From NCBI GenBank assembly GCA_045804965.1, contig JBJMMD010000051.1, positions 82,176-146,175 of the forward strand: a DNA stretch of 64,000 bases. The letters run 5' to 3'. Below, in pieces: positions 1-8,549 of this stretch. Both the position numbers and the translations under genes were made by a program. Below the pieces are notes generated by a model that did not search any database, was not told the DNA's origin, and saw only the letters and a list, made by a program, of their open reading frames with translations. How positions within the stretch are numbered: the stretch's first letter is position 1; every line of letters begins with the position of its first letter. The stretch is from CAVTUU01 sp045804965 (GTDB taxonomy: Bacteria > Chloroflexota > Chloroflexia > Thermomicrobiales > UBA6265).

Positions 1-202
1 TCCCTGCCTCGCTCAAGGCAATCTCGACAACGGGGATGATGGCCTTGATGTGACCACGGGCGGCGAGCTCGGGCACAACGCCGCCGTATGCCATGTGAAG
101 CGCAATCTGCGAGGAAATGACATTTGAGCGAACCACGCGGCCATGGGCGATGACGGCGGCCGCAGTCTCGTCGCACGAAGTTTCGATTGCGAGGATATTC
201 AC
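1..202 (-). CDS. tsaD: TsaD, tRNA t6A transferase, N-terminal part (cut by window edge)
   Basis: Catalytic subunit of the tRNA N6-threonylcarbamoyladenosine (t6A37) synthase, which moves the threonylcarbamoyl group onto A37 of ANN-decoding tRNAs. Only the first 67 codons are present. The minus-strand translation opens MNILAIETSCDETAAAV, the hallmark N-terminus of the Kae1/TsaD ASKHA fold, followed by SNVISSQIALH and GGVVPELAARGH, where the conserved metal-binding HxxxH region would follow. The start is GTG at 202. It is the last visible gene of a minus-strand run tsaE-tsaB-rimI-tsaD, 19 bases after rimI, so the t6A genes are probably co-transcribed. The rest lies outside the window. Confidence 0.93.
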   Translation of the reverse strand, partial: MNILAIETSCDETAAAVIAHGRVVRSNVISSQIALHMAYGGVVPELAARGHIKAIIPVVEIALSEAG

Positions 203-221
203 GTACGCGCGCCCTTACCAG

Positions 222-941
222 TTATCCGGCTGAACGCGCGCGTGGACGCTCCGCCAGCGGCGCCAGACGGTCTCCGAGGCGATGTATGATCCCGACCCGG
301 AGCCGATTAATCTCCTCGAGATAGGCGGGATCCTTGAGTGAGCGCGACCACATAATATAGGCGTCCTCGCCGTTGTCGCTGTAGTAGCGCCGGCGGGTGC
401 CCTGGACAATGAACCCGTACTTGCGATAAAGGCGCTGCGCGAGGTCGTTCGAAACCCGAACTTCGAGTGTTACCCAAGTTGCCCCGCGACGCAACGACTC
501 TTCGATCAACGCCACCAGCAGCAATTCGCCAAGCCCCTGACCGCGAAAATCAGGATCGACACCGATGGTGGTAATGTGCGCCTCGTCGTACATGATCCAC
601 ATCCCGGCGAAACCAGCGAGGCGAGGAGTGTCTGGCTCCGACGGCGCTTTGCGGCCAAATGGGAGCAGCGGCAGACGCGGTCGCGCCCAGAGACCGTCGC
701 TTGCTCGGTCGCTGGAATGACCGTTGCCCGAGCGACCGTCATTCGCGGTATCACTACCGCCAGGAAAAGCGCGCAGAACGAGGTAGTAGTTCTGTTCGGG
801 GCTGCGCAGCTCGCGACGGTATGCGGACGACGGCCAGGGGTTGCTGAAGCATCGCCGTTCGACGCGGCTCACGTCCACAACATCATCTTGCTGCATTGGC
901 TCGATGCGGTAAAGCACGCCTAGTTTCGACTCGCCTTGCAA
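222..941 (-). CDS. rimI: RimI-like ribosomal protein N-acetyltransferase with an insertion
   Basis: GNAT-fold acetyltransferase of the RimI family, expected to acetylate the N-terminal alanine of ribosomal protein S18. The N-terminal block (VSRVERRCFSNPWP) and the acetyl-CoA loop DFRGQGLGELLL, then RLYRKYGFIVQGTRRRYY, are typical. At 239 residues it is much longer than the usual ~150. The excess is a polar, low-complexity stretch of about 45 residues (roughly 52-97, rich in G, S, D, R and P) between the first strands and the core. The drawn start is TTG at 941. A GTG eight codons downstream, with AAGGCGAG upstream, is an alternative. It sits between tsaB and tsaD, a common arrangement. Confidence 0.85.
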   Translation of the reverse strand: MQGESKLGVLYRIEPMQQDDVVDVSRVERRCFSNPWPSSAYRRELRSPEQNYYLVLRAFPGGSDTANDGRSGNGHSSDRASDGLWARPRLPLLPFGRKAPSEPDTPRLAGFAGMWIMYDEAHITTIGVDPDFRGQGLGELLLVALIEESLRRGATWVTLEVRVSNDLAQRLYRKYGFIVQGTRRRYYSDNGEDAYIMWSRSLKDPAYLEEINRLRVGIIHRLGDRLAPLAERPRARSAG

Positions 942-1009
942 TAGTCCGTGCCGAGAACAATCACGGCGACATCACTCAAATTGGACGTTAGCACCTGGAT
1001 TGAAACCGT

Positions 1010-1699
1010 TCAACCTTTGGCCAGACTTTTGTCTGGGCTCGCGGCATGTAGATACGCTGGTTCGAGGTTCACCGGGTCGTCGAAATCGCGATCGAGGAAT
1101 CGCCGCCACGCCAATTCGGCGACCGCCCCTGGACGGCGCGTGCCCCCTGCCAGCGGGGAAAGCCGCACGAGATGAGATCGTCCGAGCACGGCGCGTTGTT
1201 CGATGGTCAACTCACCGCAAACGAGTACGTTGCTGCCGGCATCTTCGATGCCGCGGACAAGCTCCTCGACCGTCCCATTTCGCGGACTGCCGAGTTGGCC
1301 ATGATCGCCGGCTGCCCAAAGCAAACGGCTACGACCGGCCGCGAGCACCCCGATGATGAGCAATCCGCACTCGGCGTGCGGCAAGACAACCGCGTCGAGT
1401 GTCGGCACGCCGATCAGCGGCAGGTTCGCCGAGAGTGCGAATCCTTTAGCGACGCTCATCCCTACGCGCAATCCATTGAACATCCCAGGGCCGATGGCGA
1501 TGCCGACCGCGCCTAGGTCGGCGACCGCGAGCTTCGTCAGCATCAACAGGTGATCGATTTGGTCGAGCAAGCTCACCGTCTGATCGCGCCCAGCGGGCCA
1601 CATCGTTTCCGCGAGGCGTTGACCGTCAAAAAGCGCGATCGCTGCTTGCTCGGTCGATGTATCAATCGCGAGAAGCCAGTCGCCAGGCGAGGTGCTCAA
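1010..1699 (-). CDS. tsaB: TsaB, t6A synthase scaffold subunit
   Basis: Non-catalytic ASKHA-fold partner of TsaD in bacterial t6A synthesis. The translation shows LLAIDTSTEQAAIALFDG at the N-terminus and the conserved GIAIGPGMFNGLRVGMSVAKG block around residues 70-90, both typical of TsaB/YeaZ. The open frame extends far upstream (to 2068) over tsaE. I place the start at TTG 1699 because GGGAGG lies five bases before it and the family motif begins just after. This gives 229 residues, the normal size. It follows tsaE after about 209 bases without an obvious gene and precedes rimI by 68 bases. Confidence 0.88.
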   Translation of the reverse strand: MSTSPGDWLLAIDTSTEQAAIALFDGQRLAETMWPAGRDQTVSLLDQIDHLLMLTKLAVADLGAVGIAIGPGMFNGLRVGMSVAKGFALSANLPLIGVPTLDAVVLPHAECGLLIIGVLAAGRSRLLWAAGDHGQLGSPRNGTVEELVRGIEDAGSNVLVCGELTIEQRAVLGRSHLVRLSPLAGGTRRPGAVAELAWRRFLDRDFDDPVNLEPAYLHAASPDKSLAKG

Positions 1700-1908
1700 C
1701 TCAACCTCCCGCCGAGAACTTTCGGCGCTCCAGTCTAATGCCCATTTCGCGTTTCGCCGACCGCGTTCGGGCAAAATGGCGTTGTGACGCAGATGACGAC
1801 AGGGGTTGGAAAACCCGACCGAGTCTCCACCTCCCGCCGTCGAACGGCCGGGATGGCAGCGGCAGGAATGACTCGTTCGTTTGAATGGGCAACGAAGCCG
1901 CCCCTTGC

Positions 1909-2421
1909 TCATGTCTCGGCTGCCTTCTGCAGTCGGTCGAGAAGCGATCGCGCCTGCCCGTCCGGCGGGAACGCCTGAATCGCCAACACTCGTTCGCCGG
2001 GATCGGAGGGCTCTATGCCGATGAGCAGGTAGTCGTCCGGAAGAATGCCACCGGCCCGCTCGGGCCACTCGACGACCACCACGCTATCTCGTTGCCTCAC
2101 GAGGTCTTCGTAGCCAAGACTTTCGAGCTCATCAGGATCGTCGAGCCGGTAAAGATCAAGGTGGTAGAGCGTTAGCCGTTCGCCTGCAGGCGTCTGCCCG
2201 TCATGTTCCGCGACGAGGGTGAAGGTCGGACTTTGCACGACCTCATCGATCCCGAGGCCCTTGGCGATGCCTTGCGTCAACGTGGTCTTACCCGAGCCGA
2301 GATCGCCGTGCAGCATCACAACATCGCCCGGGTGCAGTAAACGTCCGAGCGTTGCACCGATGGCGCGAGTCTCGTCCGCGCTTTTGGATTGCAAGACGTA
2401 CTCCCGGGCCGAGCGTGGCAT
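1909..2421 (-). CDS. tsaE: TsaE, t6A synthase ATPase
   Basis: Small P-loop ATPase that energises the TsaB-TsaD complex in t6A formation. The Walker A motif HGDLGSGKTTLTQGI lies near residues 37-51, and SPTFTLVAEH and LYHLDLYRL are the family's conserved switch-like and strand motifs. VVVVEWPERAGGILP is also diagnostic. The start ATG at 2421 shares one base with the fbpC stop (TGATG), so translation is probably coupled to the iron transporter operon. The protein is 170 residues, usual for the family. The open frame continues upstream but reads as a shadow of fbpC. Confidence 0.92.
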   Translation of the reverse strand: MPRSAREYVLQSKSADETRAIGATLGRLLHPGDVVMLHGDLGSGKTTLTQGIAKGLGIDEVVQSPTFTLVAEHDGQTPAGERLTLYHLDLYRLDDPDELESLGYEDLVRQRDSVVVVEWPERAGGILPDDYLLIGIEPSDPGERVLAIQAFPPDGQARSLLDRLQKAAET

Positions 2422-3509
2422 CAGCCCGTCGCGTTCGTAGGAAAAGTCAGCACTGCCCCGCGAACAGATACATGGATCCGATCGCCGGGTCTTATCCCGC
2501 CATAGGTGCCGATCCGCGCATTGAGCGTGGCGCCCGAGTCGAGTTTGATCCGCATGAGCTGATCGTGACCGAAAAAGGAACGGGTCAGAACGGTGGCATT
2601 CGCTAGCTGATCGTCGGCGGGATGCGCCAACCGCAAGCTCTCCGGCCGCAACATGACATCGACCTTGCCGTGCGCGGAGCCGTGCGTCGGCAGATCCCCC
2701 AACTCGCACATCACCCGCCGGCCGGTTCCCTCGCCCGCGATGAACTGCGCGTCGCCCACGAACACGCCGATTTCGCGATTGACCGGCCGGTGATAGAGCT
2801 CTTCAGGTGAGGCGTCCTGGACAATCCGGCCGTCCCACATGACGGCGACCCGATCCGCCAAGCTCAACGCTTCTTCCTGATCATGCGTGACGAGCACTGC
2901 CGTCGCTCGCGCATCGGCCAGGATTTGCCGAACCTCGGCCCGAACAGCCGCCCGCAGCTCGGCGTCGAGATTCGAGAACGGTTCGTCGAGCAAGATCACG
3001 TCGGGAGCCGGCGCGAGCGCCCGCGCCAAGGCCACGCGCTGCTGCTGGCCGCCTGAGAGCTCGTACGGCATGCGCTTCTCATAGCCACCAAGGCCAACGA
3101 TGCGCAGCGCATCCGCCACGCGGTCTTCGCGGTCGGCCAAACGTCTGGGCAGACCGAAGGCGACATTTTTACCGACCGTGAGATGAGGAAAGAGGGCCCC
3201 GTCTTGGAAAACCATGCCGACGTGCCGGCGTTCGGGCGGTTCCGATCGTTCGGTCGTAGCGACGACTCGTCCGCCAGTTTCGACCGTCCCGCCGTCGAGC
3301 TCTTCGAAACCGGCGATCAGACGCAATGTCGTCGTCTTACCGCAACCGCTCGGCCCAAGCAAGGCGACAATCTCGCCGCGTTTTGCCGAGAGATCGAGGC
3401 CCCGCACGACGCTGACGGCTCCAAAGTGCTTGACGAGCCCGGTGCAGCACAGCGCGAGTGCTGATTGCTCATCGGTCTTTATTGCATTGACCATCATTTG
3501 GTCGATCAC
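2421..3509 (-). CDS. fbpC: Fe(III) ABC transporter ATP-binding protein
   Basis: ATPase subunit of a ferric-iron type importer. It has Walker A GPSGCGKTT (about residues 52-60), Q-loop FQDGALFP, signature LSGGQQQR (151-158), Walker B VILLDEP (171-177) and H-loop VLVTHD. A C-terminal TOBE-like region follows (about 285-362), as in FbpC/PotA-class ATPases. The GTG start at 3509 overlaps the permease stop by four bases (GTGA). The order binding protein, fused permease, ATPase matches the Fbp/Fut family. Substrate assignment rests on the neighbouring binding protein. Thiamine or putrescine importers have similar ATPases. Confidence 0.88.
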   Translation of the reverse strand: MIDQMMVNAIKTDEQSALALCCTGLVKHFGAVSVVRGLDLSAKRGEIVALLGPSGCGKTTTLRLIAGFEELDGGTVETGGRVVATTERSEPPERRHVGMVFQDGALFPHLTVGKNVAFGLPRRLADREDRVADALRIVGLGGYEKRMPYELSGGQQQRVALARALAPAPDVILLDEPFSNLDAELRAAVRAEVRQILADARATAVLVTHDQEEALSLADRVAVMWDGRIVQDASPEELYHRPVNREIGVFVGDAQFIAGEGTGRRVMCELGDLPTHGSAHGKVDVMLRPESLRLAHPADDQLANATVLTRSFFGHDQLMRIKLDSGATLNARIGTYGGIRPGDRIHVSVRGAVLTFPTNATG

Positions 3510-5182
3510 AGATCACCGCGGGGCGCCCCGCCATGCTCCCGCACAATCAGGAGCAACGTTGGCACGAGCGAGAGGCCGATCAGCAACAGGGCCGGACCGG
3601 CTGCCTGGCCATAGGCGCCGCTTCCGGTTGCGGTCCAGATCGACGTCCCGAGTGTGCGGTATCCAGTCGGACTGAGCAACAACGTGATCGGCAACTCTTT
3701 CATCACGGTGAGGTAGACCAAGGCGGCTCCGACCGCAATCCCTGGTCTCGCCAGCGGCGCGGTCACCGAAGTAACCGCGCCTAACGGGGATCTTCCCAAA
3801 TTCCGCGCGGCTTCCTCCATGCGCGGACTGATCTGCAACAACGACGTTCTCGTCGCGCCGATCGATTGGGGAAGGAACCGGACCATATAAGCAACGATCA
3901 ACAACGGCAACGTTTGGTAGAGCGATGGCAGGTAACGCGCGCCCAGGAACACGAACGAGAGTGCTATCACGATCCCAGGCAGTGCATATCCGACGTAACT
4001 CAGGCGCTCGGCGTAGCGGCCGAGTCGACCAGGATAGCGCGCCGCCAGAATCGCGATCGGCAAGGCTGCTACCGTACACGCGACCGCCGCCATGCTGCTC
4101 ACGCTTACTGAATGCCATGCGGACGTACCGAGGTTTTGCGCCGCTTCGTTCCGCGACGCGCCCTTGGCGAGCCAATAGACCAACACGGCGAGTGGCAAAC
4201 CGAGCGAGAGCGAAAATACTGCGCCGGCGAATGCCGCGGCGGGGTATCGCCAGCCGCCGAGCGCGATCGCTCGCGACTTTCGGGCCGCTCCTGATCCGAG
4301 TCGGTAGTAGGCGGCGCGGCCGCGAATCCTGCTTTCGATTGCCAGAAGCACGACCGCGAACGCGATCAGGACCAATGCCAACGCCGCCGCTAGGGTGCGA
4401 TCGAACGCCGACCTATATTGGACGTAAATCGCCCGGGTAAAAGCATCGTAGCGAAGCAGCGTAACCACGCCGAAATCGCTGATGGTGTACAGAATTGTCA
4501 ACATCGCGCCCGCGGCAATGGCGGGCCGCAACTGCGGCAGCGTCGTCAACAAGAAGGTTCGCCACGGACCGTGGCCAAGACAGCGGGCCGCCTCGTCCAA
4601 GGACGGGTCGAGACCGCGAATCGCGGCGCGAACGCTCAAGTAGACGTAGGGGTATGTGAAGAGGGTCAACGTGATCCACGCACCGGTGAACCCGTAGATT
4701 TCCGGCAATCGCTCAACTCCAAAGGGACCGGCCAGCGCCTCTTGAAGAAGTCCTTTCGGTCCAAACGCCGCGATGATGGTCAGCGCCCCAACATACGACG
4801 GGATGACGAGCGGCAATGGCGCCGTCACGGCCCAGAGCCTTCTGCCGGGAATATCGGTCCGAGCCGTCAGCCACGCGAGGGGGACAGCAATCACGATCGC
4901 TGTCGCGCTCACCGCGAGCCCAAGCACGGCCGTGTTCTCGAGAATCTCCAAGGTCCGAGCCCGAAAGACGAGTCCCCAAATGCTCGAACCGGCTTCCGAC
5001 ACCCTTATGATCAGATAGATCAGCGGCACGAGCATACCAGCCGCCACAAGAACAGCTGGGACGACGATGGCGAACGGAGGCTGGGCGCTGCCCCGGCGGC
5101 GTGCACGAGCTTGGGCGCCGGCAGCGCTCTGCAAGGCGCCGATCTGATTGATCCAGGATACGCGGGAGCGCGAAGTTTGCAC
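3506..5182 (-). CDS. fbpB: Fe(III) ABC transporter permease (two fused domains)
   Basis: Integral membrane permease of 558 residues formed of two tandem BPD_transp_1 domains, the architecture of FbpB/SfuB. Each half carries an EAA loop for ATPase docking: LDEAARCLGHGPWRTFLLTTL near residue 215 and MEEAARNLGRSPLGAV near 470. The many hydrophobic segments suggest about twelve membrane helices. The GTG start at 5182 has GAAGG upstream. The first 35 residues are a basic cytoplasmic tail. It lies 36 bases after the binding-protein gene and overlaps the ATPase gene by four bases. Confidence 0.88.
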   Translation of the reverse strand: MQTSRSRVSWINQIGALQSAAGAQARARRRGSAQPPFAIVVPAVLVAAGMLVPLIYLIIRVSEAGSSIWGLVFRARTLEILENTAVLGLAVSATAIVIAVPLAWLTARTDIPGRRLWAVTAPLPLVIPSYVGALTIIAAFGPKGLLQEALAGPFGVERLPEIYGFTGAWITLTLFTYPYVYLSVRAAIRGLDPSLDEAARCLGHGPWRTFLLTTLPQLRPAIAAGAMLTILYTISDFGVVTLLRYDAFTRAIYVQYRSAFDRTLAAALALVLIAFAVVLLAIESRIRGRAAYYRLGSGAARKSRAIALGGWRYPAAAFAGAVFSLSLGLPLAVLVYWLAKGASRNEAAQNLGTSAWHSVSVSSMAAVACTVAALPIAILAARYPGRLGRYAERLSYVGYALPGIVIALSFVFLGARYLPSLYQTLPLLIVAYMVRFLPQSIGATRTSLLQISPRMEEAARNLGRSPLGAVTSVTAPLARPGIAVGAALVYLTVMKELPITLLLSPTGYRTLGTSIWTATGSGAYGQAAGPALLLIGLSLVPTLLLIVREHGGAPRGDL

Positions 5183-5218
5183 CGCGGTTACCTTCTTCCG
5201 CCCGAGTATGAGTTCCCG

Positions 5219-6355
5219 CTACAAGATGCCAAGATCGGTCAGGAGCGCGATCGTTCCTTCGAGATCGTCGAGATCGGACAAGTCCACATCCGGACTTCGA
5301 ATTTCTGCCAGGGGCTTGAGATCCTTCGAGGGCGGTATGGTCGGAATGATCGGGTATTCGAACGTGTGCTCGGCGAAAAACTTTTGCGCTTCGTCGCCGA
5401 GCAGGAAGCGCGCAAACGTGAAGGCTTGGTCCTTGTTCTTAGCGGTCTTGAGCACGGCAATGCCGGCCACGTTGATCAAGGTTCCCGGATCGCCTGGCGC
5501 AAAATAGTGGTTCGCTAATGGCAGCGTTTTCTGGTCTTCGGCTTGAACTTCATACATGTAATAGTGATTGACAAGCCCGACCGGAAACTCTCCCGCGCCA
5601 ACCGCGCGTGTGATCGAACCGTTATCCTGGAAGACCTTCGGCTCGTTCTTCTGCATGTCTTCGAGCCAGGCGCGCGCGGCGTCTTCGCCCTTCGTCTTGC
5701 GCAAGCAGGTCACAAAGGCCTGGAACGACGCATTCTCGGGCGCCCAGCCGATCTTCCCTTTCCATTTGGGATCGACGAAGTCGAGAACGGACGAGGGCAG
5801 ATCCGCTTCCTGGATCATATCGGTGTTGTACACCGCCACTCGTACCCGAGCTGATGTCCCGATCCACACGCCCTCTTTCGAGCGAAACCGGGTATCGACC
5901 TTCTCCAGCACGTCGTCGGGCAATTGCTCGAGCAGACCATGTTTTTCGAGCGCGCCGAGCGCGCCGGCGTCCTGACTAAAGTACAGATCAGTCGGACTAT
6001 TTTTGCCTTCATCGAGAATCGTCGCCGCCAGCTCCGCGGTGTCGCCGTAGCGGACCTCGGCATCGACACCTGTGTCCGGCTCAAAATCGCCGATCAGCGC
6101 GCCGACCAGATTCTCATTGCGTCCGCAATAAATTGTGAGCTTACCGGCGGATCCTACCGGCGTTCCCTCCTCCGGCGTCGCGTTAGCCGGCAGGCTGACG
6201 CCGCCCTCGGTCGTCGCGAAAACATGGCTTCCCATGTGCACGGTGAGGACAATGCCCGCGCCGCCGCCGATGGCGAGGCGCAGGACATCTCGGCGAGAAG
6301 CTCGGCTCGCGCCTCCGGCGCTCTCCTCAGTCCTGTCAATGACTGTTCGACCCAT
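5219..6355 (-). CDS. fbpA: Fe(III) ABC transporter substrate-binding protein
   Basis: Exported ferric-ion-binding protein of the FbpA/FutA family. The N-terminus has a twin-arginine motif SRRDVLRL (residues 20-27) followed by a hydrophobic AIGGGAGIVLTV segment, so Tat export is likely. After the signal, LTIYCGRNENLVGALIGDFE is the classic start of the type 2 periplasmic fold. The double tyrosine in NHYYMYE (Y265, Y266) corresponds to the iron-coordinating pair in FbpA proteins, which is the best support for iron as the ligand. First gene of an fbpABC-tsaE run. A 19-base palindrome lies 38 bases upstream and may be its operator. Confidence 0.88.
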   Translation of the reverse strand: MGRTVIDRTEESAGGASRASRRDVLRLAIGGGAGIVLTVHMGSHVFATTEGGVSLPANATPEEGTPVGSAGKLTIYCGRNENLVGALIGDFEPDTGVDAEVRYGDTAELAATILDEGKNSPTDLYFSQDAGALGALEKHGLLEQLPDDVLEKVDTRFRSKEGVWIGTSARVRVAVYNTDMIQEADLPSSVLDFVDPKWKGKIGWAPENASFQAFVTCLRKTKGEDAARAWLEDMQKNEPKVFQDNGSITRAVGAGEFPVGLVNHYYMYEVQAEDQKTLPLANHYFAPGDPGTLINVAGIAVLKTAKNKDQAFTFARFLLGDEAQKFFAEHTFEYPIIPTIPPSKDLKPLAEIRSPDVDLSDLDDLEGTIALLTDLGIL

Positions 6356-6392
6356 TGACTACCAATCCCCTCTCGACATGAGAATGCTCAAT

Positions 6393-6411
6393 TCCGACCA
6401 ATTAAGTCGGA
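6393..6411. promoter_or_regulatory. Palindrome upstream of fbpA, candidate operator
   Basis: Perfect inverted repeat TCCGAC-N7-GTCGGA (arms 6393-6398 and 6406-6411, AT-rich spacer) in the short leader of the iron transporter operon. Position and symmetry suit a metal-responsive repressor site (DtxR- or Fur-like), but the sequence is not a textbook box of either. Reading the minus strand, TTAGGCTGAAA just upstream loosely resembles half a DtxR site. Confidence 0.35.
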
Positions 6412-6482
6412 TTTCTTTCAGCCTAATGGGCACGGTTTCGCCGTGTCAAGGCCAAGCGCGGGCGCGTCACGGAAGCGATGCT

Positions 6483-7115
6483 TTAACAAAGGACCTCATC
6501 CCACCCAATCCAGCGGGTGAGTTCCGCAGAAGGTGTTCGTTTGGCGCGAATTGAGGTCGCGATTGGATAACCCAGATAAACGAATCCGAGCAGGTGCGCG
6601 GTTTCACCGAGTCCGAGGTATGCCTTCACCTCAGGGCTGTAACATGCGTCGCCAGTTCGCCAGATCGTGCCCAAACCAAACGTGTGCGCGGCGAGCAACA
6701 TGTTTTGAATCGCGGCCGCGCCCGCCGTGATCTCTTCGATCTCAACAACCTTGGGACCGAGCTGCGGCTCAACCGCAACGACAATGATGACTGGCGCGCG
6801 CAGCGCTTTCGCCTTGGCCCGTTCGTAATCCGCCTCCCACGGCAGACGGGCCTCGATCAGCGGGGCAACTTTACTTTTGGCCATCACTTCGCCAAACGCT
6901 TCTCGCGCCGAACCGGCGAGAACGATGAAGCGCCATGGTTCGGTCAGGCGGTGATTCGGGGCCCAAGTTGCGGCTTCAAGAATTTCTTCGATCACCGCCC
7001 GCGGGGGCCGTTCTTGACGAACCGCACCTATGCTTCTGCGCGTGCGAATGGTTTCGAGCACGTCCATTCCCGCCGGCGCATTGACGCCGTCGCGCTCGAT
7101 CGTCACTTGTTTCAC
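6483..7115 (-). CDS. Nitroreductase family protein
   Basis: FMN-dependent nitroreductase-fold enzyme of 210 residues. The N-terminal TIRTRRSIGAVRQERPPRAVIEEILEAATWAPNHRLTEPWRFIV is the flavin-binding signature, and the C-terminal GLGTIWRTGDACYSPEVKAYLGL with GFVYLGYP is typical of the YdjA-like subgroup. These enzymes reduce nitro or quinone compounds with NAD(P)H. The physiological substrate cannot be read from sequence. GTG start at 7115 with GGAG eight bases upstream. It is transcribed alone, between the fbp promoter region and a repeat-bearing intergenic stretch. Confidence 0.85.
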   Translation of the reverse strand: MKQVTIERDGVNAPAGMDVLETIRTRRSIGAVRQERPPRAVIEEILEAATWAPNHRLTEPWRFIVLAGSAREAFGEVMAKSKVAPLIEARLPWEADYERAKAKALRAPVIIVVAVEPQLGPKVVEIEEITAGAAAIQNMLLAAHTFGLGTIWRTGDACYSPEVKAYLGLGETAHLLGFVYLGYPIATSIRAKRTPSAELTRWIGWDEVLC

Positions 7116-7520
7116 ATGCTACTCCGGTGAAAAGTTATGGACGAAGCGCCGGAAATCCGACGCCGTTGCTCGGAATTATGCTACCGAGCGTGGCGACGCC
7201 TCGTCAAGAAACTGGCGCCTCAACTAACCGCGACGACACTCTGCCTAGGCGTACCCGTCGTCCTGGCGCGGATCGAAATGGGCATCCCACTCGTACTCCT
7301 GCCCGCAAATCCTTCGGTCATTCCGTGTGCCCCGCCTCCGTGCTCCCGAGCGATCCCCCTCGTCATTCTGAACCTTCGACCTACCGCCGTTCTGCGCACC
7401 CCAGCCGTCATTCTGAGAAGGCGAAGAATCGGTGTCGGCCCACAGCCAGCGATTGGAAGAGCCAGACGCCTCACTGGCGCACGGCACGTCAGCACATGGC
7501 AACTAATCGTGCGCGGTCGC
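7116..7520. other. 405-base intergenic stretch with REP-like repeats
   Basis: No convincing gene. Several copies or half-copies of the dispersed CGTCATTCTGAG element occur at 7317-7327 (GTCATTCCGTG), 7361-7380 and 7406-7430. The longer open frames here have no SD and no recognisable protein features. It separates thiL from the nitroreductase gene on the same strand. Confidence 0.6.
7361..7430. repeat. REP-like dispersed repeat, two tandem half-copies
   Basis: Two direct half-copies, CGTCATTCTGA at 7361-7371 and CGTCATTCTGAGAAGG at 7406-7421, the latter continuing CGAAGAATC to 7430. The same core recurs at 9731, 16438 and 37680, always between genes. Confidence 0.6.
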
Positions 7521-8549
7521 TCAGTTTCGGAAGTGATCGAAGGCGCCGAGGTCAGATTCTCGCTCGATGCCATCCAAATCGATCTGGGTCAGACGCGGTC
7601 CCGCCTGCGTGGCGTGCGGGATTTCGCCTATTTGGGAGATGGTCGAACCCACTTGATCCGCTTCGGCACGCGCTTCGCCAAAAAGTTCAGGAGGCAAGGT
7701 GAAGAGGAGTTCGTAATCCTCGCCGCCGCGACTCGCCAACTCCAACCAGTCATCTGGGAAGAGCGCGCGCACCGCCGACGCGACCGGCAGAAGCCGGAGA
7801 TCGATCATGCCGCGTACGTCGCTCATCGAGACGATTTTCGGCAAGTCGCCAAGGAGTCCATCGCTGAGATCCATGGCGGCGGTTGCACCCCGCTCGAGCA
7901 GCACGTTGCCGAGTGCGATCCGTGGTTGAGGACGGAGGTGGGCGGCTACGAGCAGGTCCGTTGACGCCAGTCCCGTGTGCGGACCATTCTCGCCTTCAAG
8001 CAACACGCGATAACCCGCGGCGGCCGCACCGAGGGTTCCACTCACGCAGATGAGATCACCCGGGCGCGCCCCGGATCGGGTCAAGACTCGTCCCAATCGG
8101 GTCTCACCAAGCATGGTGACGTGGAGCGCAAGCCCGGACGGCGAGGCGACGATGTCCCCGCCCGCGACGACGATGGCATGGGCTGCGGCGAGGGCATCGA
8201 TGCCCCGGTAGAACTCTTTGAGGTCTTCGACGAGTTCGTATCCGGTCAAGCCGAGCGTGATCGTTGCCAATTTCGGCTTGGCGCCCATTGCGGCCAGATC
8301 GGAGAGATTCACCGCGAGGGCTTTGTGCCCGAGGCTGCGCCAATCGGTCCAATCCAGCCGAAAGTGAATGCCTTCAATCAGACTGTCGGTCGTCACGACC
8401 ACCGACTCGCCCAGTGTGGGAGTCCAGACAGCGGCATCGTCGCCTATGCCAATCATTAACCCAGGACCAGCCGCAACTTCTGGCGACAGGGTGTCCCGCA
8501 GCTCGGCGATCAGCCCGAATTCGCCGATGTCGCGCACCGTCTGCGTCAT
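7521..8549 (-). CDS. thiL: Thiamine-monophosphate kinase
   Basis: ThiL phosphorylates thiamine monophosphate to the active cofactor thiamine diphosphate with ATP. The 342-residue protein shows FGLIAELRD at its N-terminus, the metal-binding GIGDDAAVW (about 34-42), VTTDSLIEGIHF with the substrate-contacting DSLIEG, MDLSDGLLGDL (about 221-231) and GGEDYELLF (about 278-286), all PurM-like ThiL motifs. ATG start at 8549 overlaps the glycosyltransferase stop by four bases (ATGA). No other thiamine gene and no TPP riboswitch is seen nearby. Confidence 0.93.
   Translation of the reverse strand: MTQTVRDIGEFGLIAELRDTLSPEVAAGPGLMIGIGDDAAVWTPTLGESVVVTTDSLIEGIHFRLDWTDWRSLGHKALAVNLSDLAAMGAKPKLATITLGLTGYELVEDLKEFYRGIDALAAAHAIVVAGGDIVASPSGLALHVTMLGETRLGRVLTRSGARPGDLICVSGTLGAAAAGYRVLLEGENGPHTGLASTDLLVAAHLRPQPRIALGNVLLERGATAAMDLSDGLLGDLPKIVSMSDVRGMIDLRLLPVASAVRALFPDDWLELASRGGEDYELLFTLPPELFGEARAEADQVGSTISQIGEIPHATQAGPRLTQIDLDGIERESDLGAFDHFRN

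Noticed and set aside
4418..5518. 366-codon plus-strand open frame across fbpB and fbpA
   Set aside because: It is antisense to two well-supported transporter genes, has Arg/Gln-rich composition and no recognisable motif. A shadow of high-GC coding sequence.
7137..7964. 275-codon plus-strand frame over the thiL end and upstream region
   Set aside because: Antisense to thiL for much of its length, covers the REP-like repeats, no SD and no family features.
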